Made by a program: the position numbers and the translations under genes. From assembly GCA_027859055.1 (NCBI GenBank), contig JAQIBO010000358.1, positions 1 through 5,397 on the forward strand: a DNA stretch of 5,397 bases, given 5' to 3'. Positions within the stretch are counted from its first letter, which is position 1. Every line of letters begins with the position of its first letter. Positions 1 through 5,397 of this stretch are shown here, piece by piece. The notes below the pieces were generated by a model. The model did not search any database, had not been told where the DNA came from, and worked only from the letters and a program-made list of their open reading frames with translations. This DNA is from Spirochaeta sp. (GTDB taxonomy: Bacteria > Spirochaetota > Spirochaetia > DSM-27196 > Alkalispirochaetaceae).

Positions 1-1
1 C

Positions 2-703
2 ACGCTGACCTTTGATCCGGAACAGAGAGTGTGGGCCGACCGGTACGTCGACGACCGGTATCTGATAGAAAGCAACGGCGGTAAAACCGGCATGCTGTAC
101 CGTGATATCACCCGCGTCCTGTCGTGTCAGGATGTCCCGGAACCGGGTATCGATTCGATCCATGAAGCGGAACGATTCGAAGTGTCGGCGACGCTCGTAC
201 CGGATCCACATGAGCCGATCGATTTTCTCCGGAGTCGGAACGAGCTGCGCTTTCGGACCGATCCGGCGCGGGTACTGCGGCTGCTTCCGTATCTTATGAT
301 CGAGAATACCGCGTTCGCAATCGTCGCACATGTCGAAGAGGTGAAACGGGTGAGCGGGGCACCGGCGCGGCGGGTGTACCTTACCGGCGGAAGTTCCCGG
401 AGCCCGCTCACCCAGGCGATCGTCTCGATCCTCCTGGAAAATTGTCCGTTGTATCTTACGTCGATCTACGACACAACATCCCGGGGTGCGGCGATGCTCG
501 CCATTGCCGGGTCCGACCGTTCCGCCCTTGTGGATGGGGTGTTTACCAATTCCGATGAAGCGACGCCGACAGAGCTTCATCCCGATGCGGACGCTCGTGG
601 AATCGCCGATACGGTGCGGCGGCGGTACCGGCAGTGGAGCGAATCGTTTGCCCGTCTCACCGCGACCGGTTCCGGCCCGGAAGGGAACGTGACCGATGGC
701 TGA
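2..703 (+). CDS. FGGY-family carbohydrate kinase, C-terminal part (5' truncated by window edge)
   Basis: ATP-dependent cytoplasmic sugar kinase of the FGGY family (xylulokinase/glycerol kinase superfamily); 233 residues are visible. The reading frame is open to the left edge (Thr-Leu-Thr-Phe-Asp-Pro-Glu-Gln-Arg precedes the first GTG at 29), so that GTG is not taken as the true start. Full-length members are about 500 residues, so roughly the first half lies outside. The FGGY C-terminal domain is recognised from the segment YLIESNGGKTG, the helix before the nucleotide site, the ATP-site motif TGGSSRSPLTQ (around 383-415) and the later RGAAMLAIAG (around 485-515), matching the family pattern GGG-x-[KS]SPLxxQ ... 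GAAxLA. The TGA at 701-703 overlaps the next gene by 8 bases, so kinase and regulator are probably one transcript. The substrate cannot be read from this half; the neighbours suggest a ketose or polyol. Confidence 0.85.
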   Translation, partial: TLTFDPEQRVWADRYVDDRYLIESNGGKTGMLYRDITRVLSCQDVPEPGIDSIHEAERFEVSATLVPDPHEPIDFLRSRNELRFRTDPARVLRLLPYLMIENTAFAIVAHVEEVKRVSGAPARRVYLTGGSSRSPLTQAIVSILLENCPLYLTSIYDTTSRGAAMLAIAGSDRSALVDGVFTNSDEATPTELHPDADARGIADTVRRRYRQWSESFARLTATGSGPEGNVTDG

Positions 704-1649
704 ACGAAGTGAGTTTCTTGCCCGGATCGCCTACCTCTACTACAAGGAAGATCTGACGCAGCAACAGATTGCGCAGCAGACGGGGCTTTCGCGGCCCAAG
801 ATCGCGCGCCTGCTGAAAGAGGCGCGGCGCACCGGGATAGTGCGCATCGATATCACCCAGGCGCTGCCCCCCGAGCAGGCGGAGGCGTACGATCTGGAAC
901 GGCTGTTCAGCCTCAGGCGCGCCGTCGTTGTCCGTAACGAAGCGTCCCGCGCCGGAACGCTTCAGGCGATCAGAAGTGCCGCAGCGTCGCTGATCGTGGA
1001 GCATCTGAAAAGCGTCAAGAGTATCGGTTTCTCCTTCAGCCAGACGATGGGCAATATCGCCGACTACATCCATACCGGTGCCGACAGTCACCACATCGCC
1101 GTCTGCGACCTGATGGGGGCGATGATGGGATTCCCGATGCCGTATACCGCCAGCGCCGACGTGGCAAAGCGGATCGGCGGCAGCCTGCACCCGATCTCTG
1201 CGCCGATTATGGTGCTTGACCCCCACGACAGAGACACCTACCTGACCGATCCGAACATCAACAAGTCGATGGCGGTGGCTGGGAAGATCGACCTTGCGGT
1301 GGTGGGTATCGGTGATTTCACAACGCAGAATATCCTGTACCGGAGCGGGTATATCAACGAAGAGATGATCAACAACATGCGCCGCCAGGGGATCGTCGGT
1401 GAGATGTGTATGCGCTTTTTCGACCTCAACGGCACGCCGGTACAGAGCGAGCTGGACCCCCGCGTGATCAGCGTTCCCTGGGAGACGCTGGCCAATGCAT
1501 CAACGTTGATAGCTGTCGCGGCGGGGAGTCACAAGATCCGACCCACGTTAGGGGCGTTGAAAACCGGAGCTGTTGACGTGCTTGTCACCGATCTGGAGAC
1601 GGCGCGGGAAGTGCTTAAATTGCATCGTCATTTCGATTTTTCCGCGTGA
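696..1649 (+). CDS. SorC/DeoR-type sugar-binding transcriptional regulator
   Basis: DNA-binding regulator of the SorC family (the group including B. subtilis DeoR, CggR and Brucella EryD), 317 residues, close to the usual 310-330. The N-terminal helix-turn-helix is at about residues 20-45 (LTQQQIAQQTGLSRPKIARLL); the rest is the sugar-binding effector domain. Family landmarks: VVGIGDF (202-208), GEMCMRFFDLNG (235-246), AAGSHKIRPTLGAL (275-288) and LVTDLETAREVL (296-307). The stretch GFSFSQTM (111-118) sits where many relatives have a GxSWGxT-like motif and is divergent. The ATG at 696 was chosen because it follows a purine-rich site (GGAAGGGA, 679-686) and overlaps the kinase stop, implying translational coupling. 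SorC proteins usually sense a phosphorylated sugar made by the pathway they control. A role at the TGAACA-type sites in 2961-3063 is inferred. Activator or repressor action cannot be told from sequence. Confidence 0.93.
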   Translation: MAERSEFLARIAYLYYKEDLTQQQIAQQTGLSRPKIARLLKEARRTGIVRIDITQALPPEQAEAYDLERLFSLRRAVVVRNEASRAGTLQAIRSAAASLIVEHLKSVKSIGFSFSQTMGNIADYIHTGADSHHIAVCDLMGAMMGFPMPYTASADVAKRIGGSLHPISAPIMVLDPHDRDTYLTDPNINKSMAVAGKIDLAVVGIGDFTTQNILYRSGYINEEMINNMRRQGIVGEMCMRFFDLNGTPVQSELDPRVISVPWETLANASTLIAVAAGSHKIRPTLGALKTGAVDVLVTDLETAREVLKLHRHFDFSA

Positions 1650-1663
1650 CCGTCACGTAACCG

Positions 1664-1682
1664 CGGGGCAACCGCCCCGTTT
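1664..1682 (+). terminator. Possible weak intrinsic terminator in the convergent gap
   Basis: A 6-bp GC stem, CGGGGC (1664-1669) with GCCCCG (1674-1679) around an AACC loop, is followed on the + strand by only TTT. It lies 14 bases after the regulator stop and directly abuts the stop of the opposing dehydrogenase gene. Placement between two convergent genes supports a terminator role; the short T tract makes it weak. A smaller inverted repeat, CGTGA-CCG-TCACG (1645-1657), spans the regulator stop. Confidence 0.5.
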
Positions 1683-2944
1683 CACGCCGGGGGATGTCCC
1701 GTCTCATCCACAGATACGCCGAGAACGTACAACAGCGTCTTCACGGTAAAGCGGGAGCGTGTGTAGTGGCTCAGACGAGCGGCGGTTCGGAGTTCGGTTC
1801 GGTCGAGCCCCATAGCTTTCGGGTCTGTCGAGCCGCCGGCGGCTCGAAAGAGCTGCACCAATTCCGCCGGCGTCGGGACCTGCCGGGCGATCGCCTGGAC
1901 GGCATCCCAGTTGGCGATCAGGCGCGCATGAATCGCCTCAACCCGCGCCTGTGTGAGTGTTGAGACAAACGCGTTCCGTTCCGCCGTCAGTTCACCCGCT
2001 TCTCCCAGTAACTCCCGCATCTCCCGGAAATCGCGTTCATTGTCGGGCACCGTCACGGTGCGGGCTGCAACGGCTGACCGATCCCATCCCCGGAGATATT
2101 CATACCATCCCGCGGCGATAACGGTCCCCATCGCTACCTTCGTCCCGTGCAATATCGGCGGTTTACCTTCGGCCAGGTGGTGCATCTCGAGGAAGTGCGA
2201 AATGTGGTGTTCCGACCCGGATGCCGGCTCAGAGGAGCCGAAGCGCCGAATCGCATCGCCGGTGGAGGTGAGGGCGTCAAACAGTGTTCGTACCGCAGTC
2301 TCCTCGCGACCGCCGATCGCGTCGGCGTGCCTGACTACCGTGCGATACGCCTGGCGCGTTTCCTCGGCGATGTCGGCGTTCCAGGGGGCGTCAACAAGCA
2401 GGTGAGCCAGTTCCCAGTCCGCAACGGCGGTTACTTTGCCGAGAACGTCGCCAAATCCCGCCGCGATCATCGCCGTCGGGGCGTGGGCCAAAACCGATGT
2501 TGACGCGAACACCACCTCCGGTGCGTGGCACTGGACGGTATGCTTGTAGCCGCGGGTGACCAGCGGAGCACTCCCGGAGGCGTACCCGTCCACCGAGGGA
2601 GCGGTCGGGACGGACAGAAACGCGGTGCGTGTCCGGTGGGAGACGAACCGGACGATATCGGTAATCGTGCCCGAACCCACCGCAATCACCGCATCGGCGG
2701 CCATGTCCATGTCAATCAGGACCGATACGATCGCACGCTCATCGGCGATCAGGCCGCGGCCGTCGAGAATGATTCCCTGTGTTCGGACTCCTGTACCACG
2801 GAGTGCGGTGTTGATCTCGTTGCCGATGACGGCAAACGTATTGGAGTCCGAGACGGTGGTAACCGTTTGAAATCCGCGTCGGGTACAGTACTGTGCGACA
2901 TCTTCGGCGAGTCTGTCCGGGTACCTGATCGCCTGCGTTTCCAT
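1682..2944 (-). CDS. sn-glycerol-1-phosphate dehydrogenase family protein (AraM/EgsA-like)
   Basis: Cytoplasmic metal-dependent NAD(P)H oxidoreductase of 420 residues in the G1PDH/AraM branch of the iron-type alcohol dehydrogenase and glycerol dehydrogenase superfamily. B. subtilis AraM is slightly shorter, about 394. The family reaction interconverts dihydroxyacetone phosphate and sn-glycerol 1-phosphate. The nucleotide-binding motif AVGSGTITD is at residues 88-96, followed by SVPTAPSVDGYAS (111-123), the superfamily's substrate-proximal loop. Predicted divalent metal ligands are Asp166 (GFGD), His246 (SGSEHHISH) and His266 (LHGTK), all present, so it looks catalytically intact. The ATG at 2944 is preceded on the - strand by AAGGGG (2951-2956) at 6-base spacing. 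It is divergent from the polyol dehydrogenase and shares its control region. No partner gene for ether-lipid synthesis (PcrB/GGGPS type) is visible, so a catabolic role on a phosphorylated polyol is possible; this is inference. Confidence 0.9.
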   Translation of the reverse strand: METQAIRYPDRLAEDVAQYCTRRGFQTVTTVSDSNTFAVIGNEINTALRGTGVRTQGIILDGRGLIADERAIVSVLIDMDMAADAVIAVGSGTITDIVRFVSHRTRTAFLSVPTAPSVDGYASGSAPLVTRGYKHTVQCHAPEVVFASTSVLAHAPTAMIAAGFGDVLGKVTAVADWELAHLLVDAPWNADIAEETRQAYRTVVRHADAIGGREETAVRTLFDALTSTGDAIRRFGSSEPASGSEHHISHFLEMHHLAEGKPPILHGTKVAMGTVIAAGWYEYLRGWDRSAVAARTVTVPDNERDFREMRELLGEAGELTAERNAFVSTLTQARVEAIHARLIANWDAVQAIARQVPTPAELVQLFRAAGGSTDPKAMGLDRTELRTAARLSHYTRSRFTVKTLLYVLGVSVDETGHPPA

Positions 2945-2960
2945 ATGAAACCCCTTGAAG

Positions 2961-2974
2961 TGAACAATTGTTCA
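2961..2974. promoter_or_regulatory. Perfect 14-bp palindromic operator-like site
   Basis: TGAACAATTGTTCA is a perfect palindrome. It begins immediately downstream of the predicted -10 box of the leftward promoter and covers its expected start point (about -6 to +7), a position where a bound protein would block transcription of the G1PDH-like gene. The GAAC...GTTC form resembles operators of DeoR/SorC-type proteins such as B. subtilis DeoR, so the regulator encoded at 696-1649 is the leading candidate. The binder is inferred, not shown. Confidence 0.7.
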
Positions 2975-3003
2975 ATTATGACCCGATGTTTGAACGGCGT
3001 CAA
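2975..3003 (-). promoter_or_regulatory. Leftward sigma70-like promoter for the G1PDH-like gene
   Basis: On the - strand TTGACG (plus positions 2998-3003, 5 of 6 matches to TTGACA) is separated by exactly 17 bases from CATAAT (2975-2980, 5 of 6 matches to TATAAT). The expected transcription start is near 2968, giving a short leader of about 24 bases before the ATG at 2944. The perfect palindrome at 2961-2974 abuts the -10 box. Confidence 0.7.
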
Positions 3004-3009
3004 CAATTC

Positions 3010-3021
3010 AAAAATATTTTT
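3010..3021. promoter_or_regulatory. A/T-rich palindrome between divergent -35 boxes (UP-element-like)
   Basis: AAAAATATTTTT is a perfect 12-bp palindrome in the 19-bp gap between the leftward -35 (2998-3003) and the rightward -35 (3023-3028). A/T tracts just upstream of a -35 box can bind the RNA polymerase alpha C-terminal domain. Here one element could serve both promoters, or act as a bend. The function is inferred from position and composition. Confidence 0.45.
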
Positions 3022-3022
3022 C

Positions 3023-3050
3023 TTGACAGGATGAACAACTGTGCTAACAT
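3023..3050 (+). promoter_or_regulatory. Rightward sigma70-like promoter for the dehydrogenase and binding-protein genes
   Basis: A consensus -35, TTGACA (3023-3028), is followed after 16 bases by TAACAT (3045-3050, 4 of 6 matches to TATAAT). A TG at 3042-3043, one base before the -10, gives an extended -10. The expected start is near 3057, leaving a leader of about 88 bases before the ATG at 3145. Operator-like sites lie in the spacer and over the start point, so the promoter is probably regulated. Confidence 0.7.
3032..3045. promoter_or_regulatory. Imperfect operator-like site within the rightward promoter spacer
   Basis: TGAACAACTGTGCT matches the perfect palindrome at 2961-2974 at 11 of 14 positions. 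It fills most of the spacer between -35 and -10 of the rightward promoter. Its first 13 bases match the next site, 18 bp downstream, at 11 of 13 positions (shared form TGAACA-NN-TGTGC), so the two look like direct copies. Confidence 0.5.
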
Positions 3051-3063
3051 GAACATATGTGCA
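3050..3063. promoter_or_regulatory. Near-palindromic operator-like site over the rightward start point
   Basis: TGAACATATGTGCA is a palindrome with one mismatched base pair, centred on a perfect ACATATGT, and matches the site at 2961-2974 at 11 of 14 positions. It starts on the last base of the -10 box and covers about -7 to +7, the same placement the perfect palindrome has at the leftward promoter. A repressor role is the simplest reading. Confidence 0.6.
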
Positions 3064-3144
3064 GCGACAAGTGTGGTGGTACGCCATTTTCGCTTTGTTC
3101 GTATGTCGATCAATCTTGAGCCACAAGGGCTATAAGGAGGGTGC

Positions 3145-4296
3145 ATGGCTACTGAAGCACCAAAGAGGACACAGGCGCACCGCGCGGACCTGCCAAAGAC
3201 GATGCAGGCCCTCGTGGCGTACGCCCCGGGTGACTACCGGCTTGAAGAGGTGGAAACGCCCCGCGCCGGAGAAGGGGAAATCGTAATCAAGGTCGAGGCG
3301 TGCGGAATTTGCGCCGGCGACCTGAAGGCGTACCATGGAGCGCCCAGTTTCTGGGGTGGCGCCGGTACCGAGCCGTATATCAAGGCGCCGATGACCCCGG
3401 GACACGAGTTTATCGGGTATATCGTGGAGATCGGCGAAAACGTGGACGACTGGCCGCACCACGGAGACACCGGCTTTGAAGTCGGCGATCGGGTTATCTC
3501 CGAGCAGATCGTCCCGCGCTGGAACGACATATTCTCAACCACCGGACGGTACTGGATGGATGAGCAGCACGACCTGTACGGCTTCCAGAACAACGTCAAC
3601 GGCGGATTCGCCCAGTACATGAAATTTCCAAAAGAGGGGATCAACTACAAACTCCCCAAAGATCTTCCCGTTGACAAAGCGGTTCTGACTGAACCCTTTG
3701 CATGTTCCAAGCACGGCGTCGACCGGGCACAGATCACGAACGAAGATGTGGTTGTGATCTCCGGTGCCGGTGTTATCGGCCTTGGCATGGTTGGATTCGC
3801 GGCGCGACGGAACCCGAAGAAGCTGATCGTTCTGGACCTGAACGACAAGCGCCTTGAGAAGGCAAAAGAGTTCGGCGCCGACGAGGTGTTGAATCCGTCC
3901 AGGGTGAACGTGGTTGAGCATATCAAGAAACAGACCGGCGGATACGGAGCGGACATCTACATCGAAGTTTCCGGCCATCCGAGCAGCGTTCAGCAGGGTC
4001 TTGAGATCCTCCGCAAAATGGGACGGTTTGTCGAATTCAGTGTGTTCGGGGACCTCGTCGAGGTTGACTGGAGCATTATCAGCGACCGCAAGGAGCTTGA
4101 TGTTCTCGGTGGTCATCTTGGCCCGTATTGCTACCCGCCGACGATCGAATGGATCGCCGACGGCAGCCTGCCCACCGACGGCGTGGTAACGCAGAAGCTG
4201 CCGCTGACGGAGTGGGAAAAAGGGTTTGATATGGTTGATTCGGGTAAGGACTCGATCAAAGTGGTTCTGTTTCCGAACGAAGAGTTTCTGAAGTAG
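3145..4296 (+). CDS. Zinc-type medium-chain polyol dehydrogenase, erythritol/L-threitol dehydrogenase-like
   Basis: Cytoplasmic NAD-linked dehydrogenase of the medium-chain zinc family, 383 residues, resembling the erythritol/L-threitol dehydrogenase (EltD) group, which oxidises a tetritol to L-erythrulose. Subfamily marks are CGICAGDLKAYHGAPSFWGG (53-72), ISEQIVP (118-124), HDLYGFQNNVNGG (142-154) and DWSIISDRKELDVLGGHLGP in the C-terminal part. Catalytic zinc ligands look intact: Cys56, His87-Glu88 (PGHE) and Glu183 (EPFAC). The Rossmann motif is GAGVIG (207-212), and Asp231 at the end of the second strand suggests NAD rather than NADP. The structural-zinc lobe is unusual: the four expected cysteines appear as Arg125, Asp128, Ser131 and Asp139. 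The start is supported by AAGGAGG (3134-3140), 4 bases before the ATG. It is first in a rightward unit with the binding protein. Substrate is uncertain; family assignment is firm. Confidence 0.9.
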   Translation: MATEAPKRTQAHRADLPKTMQALVAYAPGDYRLEEVETPRAGEGEIVIKVEACGICAGDLKAYHGAPSFWGGAGTEPYIKAPMTPGHEFIGYIVEIGENVDDWPHHGDTGFEVGDRVISEQIVPRWNDIFSTTGRYWMDEQHDLYGFQNNVNGGFAQYMKFPKEGINYKLPKDLPVDKAVLTEPFACSKHGVDRAQITNEDVVVISGAGVIGLGMVGFAARRNPKKLIVLDLNDKRLEKAKEFGADEVLNPSRVNVVEHIKKQTGGYGADIYIEVSGHPSSVQQGLEILRKMGRFVEFSVFGDLVEVDWSIISDRKELDVLGGHLGPYCYPPTIEWIADGSLPTDGVVTQKLPLTEWEKGFDMVDSGKDSIKVVLFPNEEFLK

Positions 4297-4301
4297 AAAA
4301 G

Positions 4302-4320
4302 AAGCCCTCCTCGAGGGTTT
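4302..4320 (+). terminator. Intercistronic hairpin, possible attenuator or mRNA-stability element
   Basis: Six bases after the dehydrogenase stop, AAGCCCTC (4302-4309) can pair with GAGGGTTT (4313-4320) around a CTC loop, giving 8 pairs including one G-U. No T run continues beyond the stem, so termination is probably partial. Between an enzyme gene and a binding-protein gene such a stem often sets unequal expression, by attenuation or by protecting mRNA ends. Which applies here cannot be told from sequence. Confidence 0.5.
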
Positions 4321-4354
4321 CGAGAATAACGTGCAACAATTCAAGGAGGATTGT

Positions 4355-5397
4355 ATGAAACGTGTTTTAGTTGGTGTGTTGGTCGTGCTCATTGCCGGCC
4401 TTGCCTTTGCAGGTGGTCAGCAGGAAGCGGCTGGTGGCGATGCCGCTACCGAAGTGACCGGTGAGTTCGACTGGGAACGGTACGAGGGACAAACGATTAA
4501 GCTGCTTCTCAACCAGCATCCGTATACCGACGGTATGCTCGAAGAGGTGGCGACGTTTGAAGAGATGACGGGTATCACTGTTGAGTACGACATCTTCCCG
4601 GAAGAAGAGTACTTCAATAAGGTTACCGTGGCCCTGTCTTCGGGTTCTAAGGAATACGACGCGTTCATGACCGGTGCCTACATGGTCTGGCAGTATATGC
4701 CGCCGGGCTGGATGGAAGACCTGACCCCGTACATCGAGAATCCTTCTTTGACCAGCCCGGACTACGATTTTGACGATATCATCGACGGTATCGCCGCGGG
4801 TCTTCGCTGGGACGGCGTCGACGGTTCCTCCGTCGGTACCGGTGGTCAGTGGGCTCTTCCGTGGGGCTTTGAAGGTAACGACCTGATGTACAACAAGCGG
4901 GTCTTCGACGAACTTGGCCTCGAGCTTCCGGAAACGCTTGACGACGTGATCGAGATCGGGAAGGTCATCCAGGCCGAGACCGATATGATTCCGATCGCCG
5001 TTCGCGGCACACGCAGTTGGGCGACGATCCATCCGGGATTCATGACTGCGTATAACTCTGCGGGCGCCAAAGACTATGACGAGAACATGAATCCGCAGAT
5101 GAACAGCGACCTCGCCGTTCGGTTTGCCGAAAAGTGGATTGAGATGGTCCAGGAAGTGGGACCGCCGGAATGGACCAGTTACACCTGGTACGACGTCGGT
5201 CAGTCACTCGGTCAGGAACGGTCGGCGATGATTTACGATGCTGACATCCTCGGTTTCTTCCAGAATATCGAAGGTGCAAGCCCCGCCGCAGGTGACCTCG
5301 CGTGGGCGCCGTATCCTCCGGGACTCGATGGCCCCGCCGAAACGCCGAACATGTGGACGTGGGCGATCGCGATGAACAGCTACTCCCAGAAGAAAGG
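4355..5397 (+). CDS. ABC transporter extracellular solute-binding protein, family 1 (3' truncated by window edge)
   Basis: Periplasmic capture subunit of a carbohydrate ABC importer; 347 residues are visible and the frame is open at the right edge. Family members run about 400-450 residues, so most of the protein is here. Residues 1-19 form a signal peptide: Lys-Arg near the start, a Val/Leu-rich core, and an Ala-Phe-Ala cleavage site before Gly-Gly-Gln-Gln-Glu. There is no lipobox cysteine, so a soluble periplasmic protein is predicted. The mature part has the family 1 pattern: a first strand with TIKLLLNQHPY, FEEMTGITVEYDIFPEEEYFNKV, then SGSKEYDAFMTG, ALPWGFEGNDLMYNKRVFDELGLELPETLDD and an aromatic-rich cleft (WTSYTWYD). 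The start is supported by AAGGAGGA (4343-4350), 4 bases before the ATG. It lies 58 bp downstream of the dehydrogenase on the same strand, so a polyol or small sugar is the probable ligand. Permease genes are expected further right but not visible. Confidence 0.92.
   Translation, partial: MKRVLVGVLVVLIAGLAFAGGQQEAAGGDAATEVTGEFDWERYEGQTIKLLLNQHPYTDGMLEEVATFEEMTGITVEYDIFPEEEYFNKVTVALSSGSKEYDAFMTGAYMVWQYMPPGWMEDLTPYIENPSLTSPDYDFDDIIDGIAAGLRWDGVDGSSVGTGGQWALPWGFEGNDLMYNKRVFDELGLELPETLDDVIEIGKVIQAETDMIPIAVRGTRSWATIHPGFMTAYNSAGAKDYDENMNPQMNSDLAVRFAEKWIEMVQEVGPPEWTSYTWYDVGQSLGQERSAMIYDADILGFFQNIEGASPAAGDLAWAPYPPGLDGPAETPNMWTWAIAMNSYSQKK

Noticed and set aside
37..60. Direct repeat CGACCGGTA (37-45 and 52-60)
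   Set aside because: It is 15 bases apart, in frame, and encodes Asp-Arg-Tyr twice within the kinase; it is explained by the protein sequence.
657..1226. Open frame (189 codons) on the - strand opposite the regulator
   Set aside because: It is Arg/His-rich antisense translation of the SorC gene with no domain signal.
2525..3034. + strand frame running from inside the G1PDH-like gene into the divergent control region
   Set aside because: It is antisense to the G1PDH-like gene, continues through the promoter and operator sites, and has no recognisable domain.
3057..3119. Possible leaderless 20-codon frame starting at the predicted rightward start point
   Set aside because: No ribosome site, the start-point estimate is only approximate, and the ATG is part of the ACATATGT operator core, which explains it better.
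4334..4344. CAACAATTCAA, identical to 3001-3011 in the divergent region, as an internal operator
   Set aside because: Several shared 11-mers are expected by chance in a window this long, and neither copy forms a palindrome.
3535..4392. Long open frame (285 codons) on the - strand opposite the dehydrogenase gene
   Set aside because: It lies entirely antisense to a gene with clear family motifs and its product shows no recognisable domain. Long antisense frames are common in GC-rich coding DNA.
4367..5032. Open frame (221 codons) on the - strand opposite the binding-protein gene
   Set aside because: It is antisense to a clearly recognisable solute-binding protein, has no family motif, and no ribosome site was apparent.

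Overview
The window reads as part of a bacterial carbohydrate or polyol utilisation locus, most likely from a member of the Spirochaetales. The lineage call is an inference. It rests mainly on the solute-binding protein at the right end, whose signal peptide leads into Gly-Gly-Gln-Gln-Glu-Ala with no lipobox cysteine, a pattern common in spirochaete binding proteins. DNA that looks moderately GC-rich and strong AAGGAGG ribosome sites fit but do not prove it. There are no RNA genes, mobile elements or CRISPR arrays.

Layout, left to right. (1) The C-terminal part of an FGGY-family sugar kinase enters from the left edge on the + strand and ends at 703. (2) A SorC/DeoR-type sugar-binding transcriptional regulator (696-1649, +) overlaps the kinase by 8 bases, so the two are probably translationally coupled. 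(3) A short convergent gap holds a GC hairpin. (4) A sn-glycerol-1-phosphate dehydrogenase (AraM/EgsA) family protein lies on the - strand (1682-2944). (5) A 200-bp divergent control region (2945-3144) holds two face-to-face sigma70-like promoters, an A/T-rich palindrome between their -35 boxes, and three TGAACA-type operator-like sites. (6) A zinc-type medium-chain dehydrogenase resembling erythritol/L-threitol dehydrogenase (3145-4296, +) follows. (7) After a 58-bp gap with a hairpin comes a family 1 ABC solute-binding protein (4355 to the right edge, +), truncated by the window. Transport permeases would be expected next but are not visible.

Proposed logic (inference): the binding protein captures a small polyol or sugar, the dehydrogenase oxidises a free polyol to a ketose, the FGGY kinase phosphorylates the ketose or a related sugar, and the G1PDH-like enzyme interconverts a phosphorylated polyol and a keto-phosphate. 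The SorC regulator is a natural candidate for sensing a phosphorylated intermediate and acting at the divergent promoters. The substrate cannot be fixed from sequence alone; a tetritol is the best guess from the dehydrogenase subfamily.

I see no obviously new type of biological system here. The points most worth a second look are the matched operator/promoter geometry on both sides of the divergent region, the loss of all four structural-zinc cysteines in the dehydrogenase, and a G1P-dehydrogenase homologue in a catabolic rather than lipid-synthesis setting.
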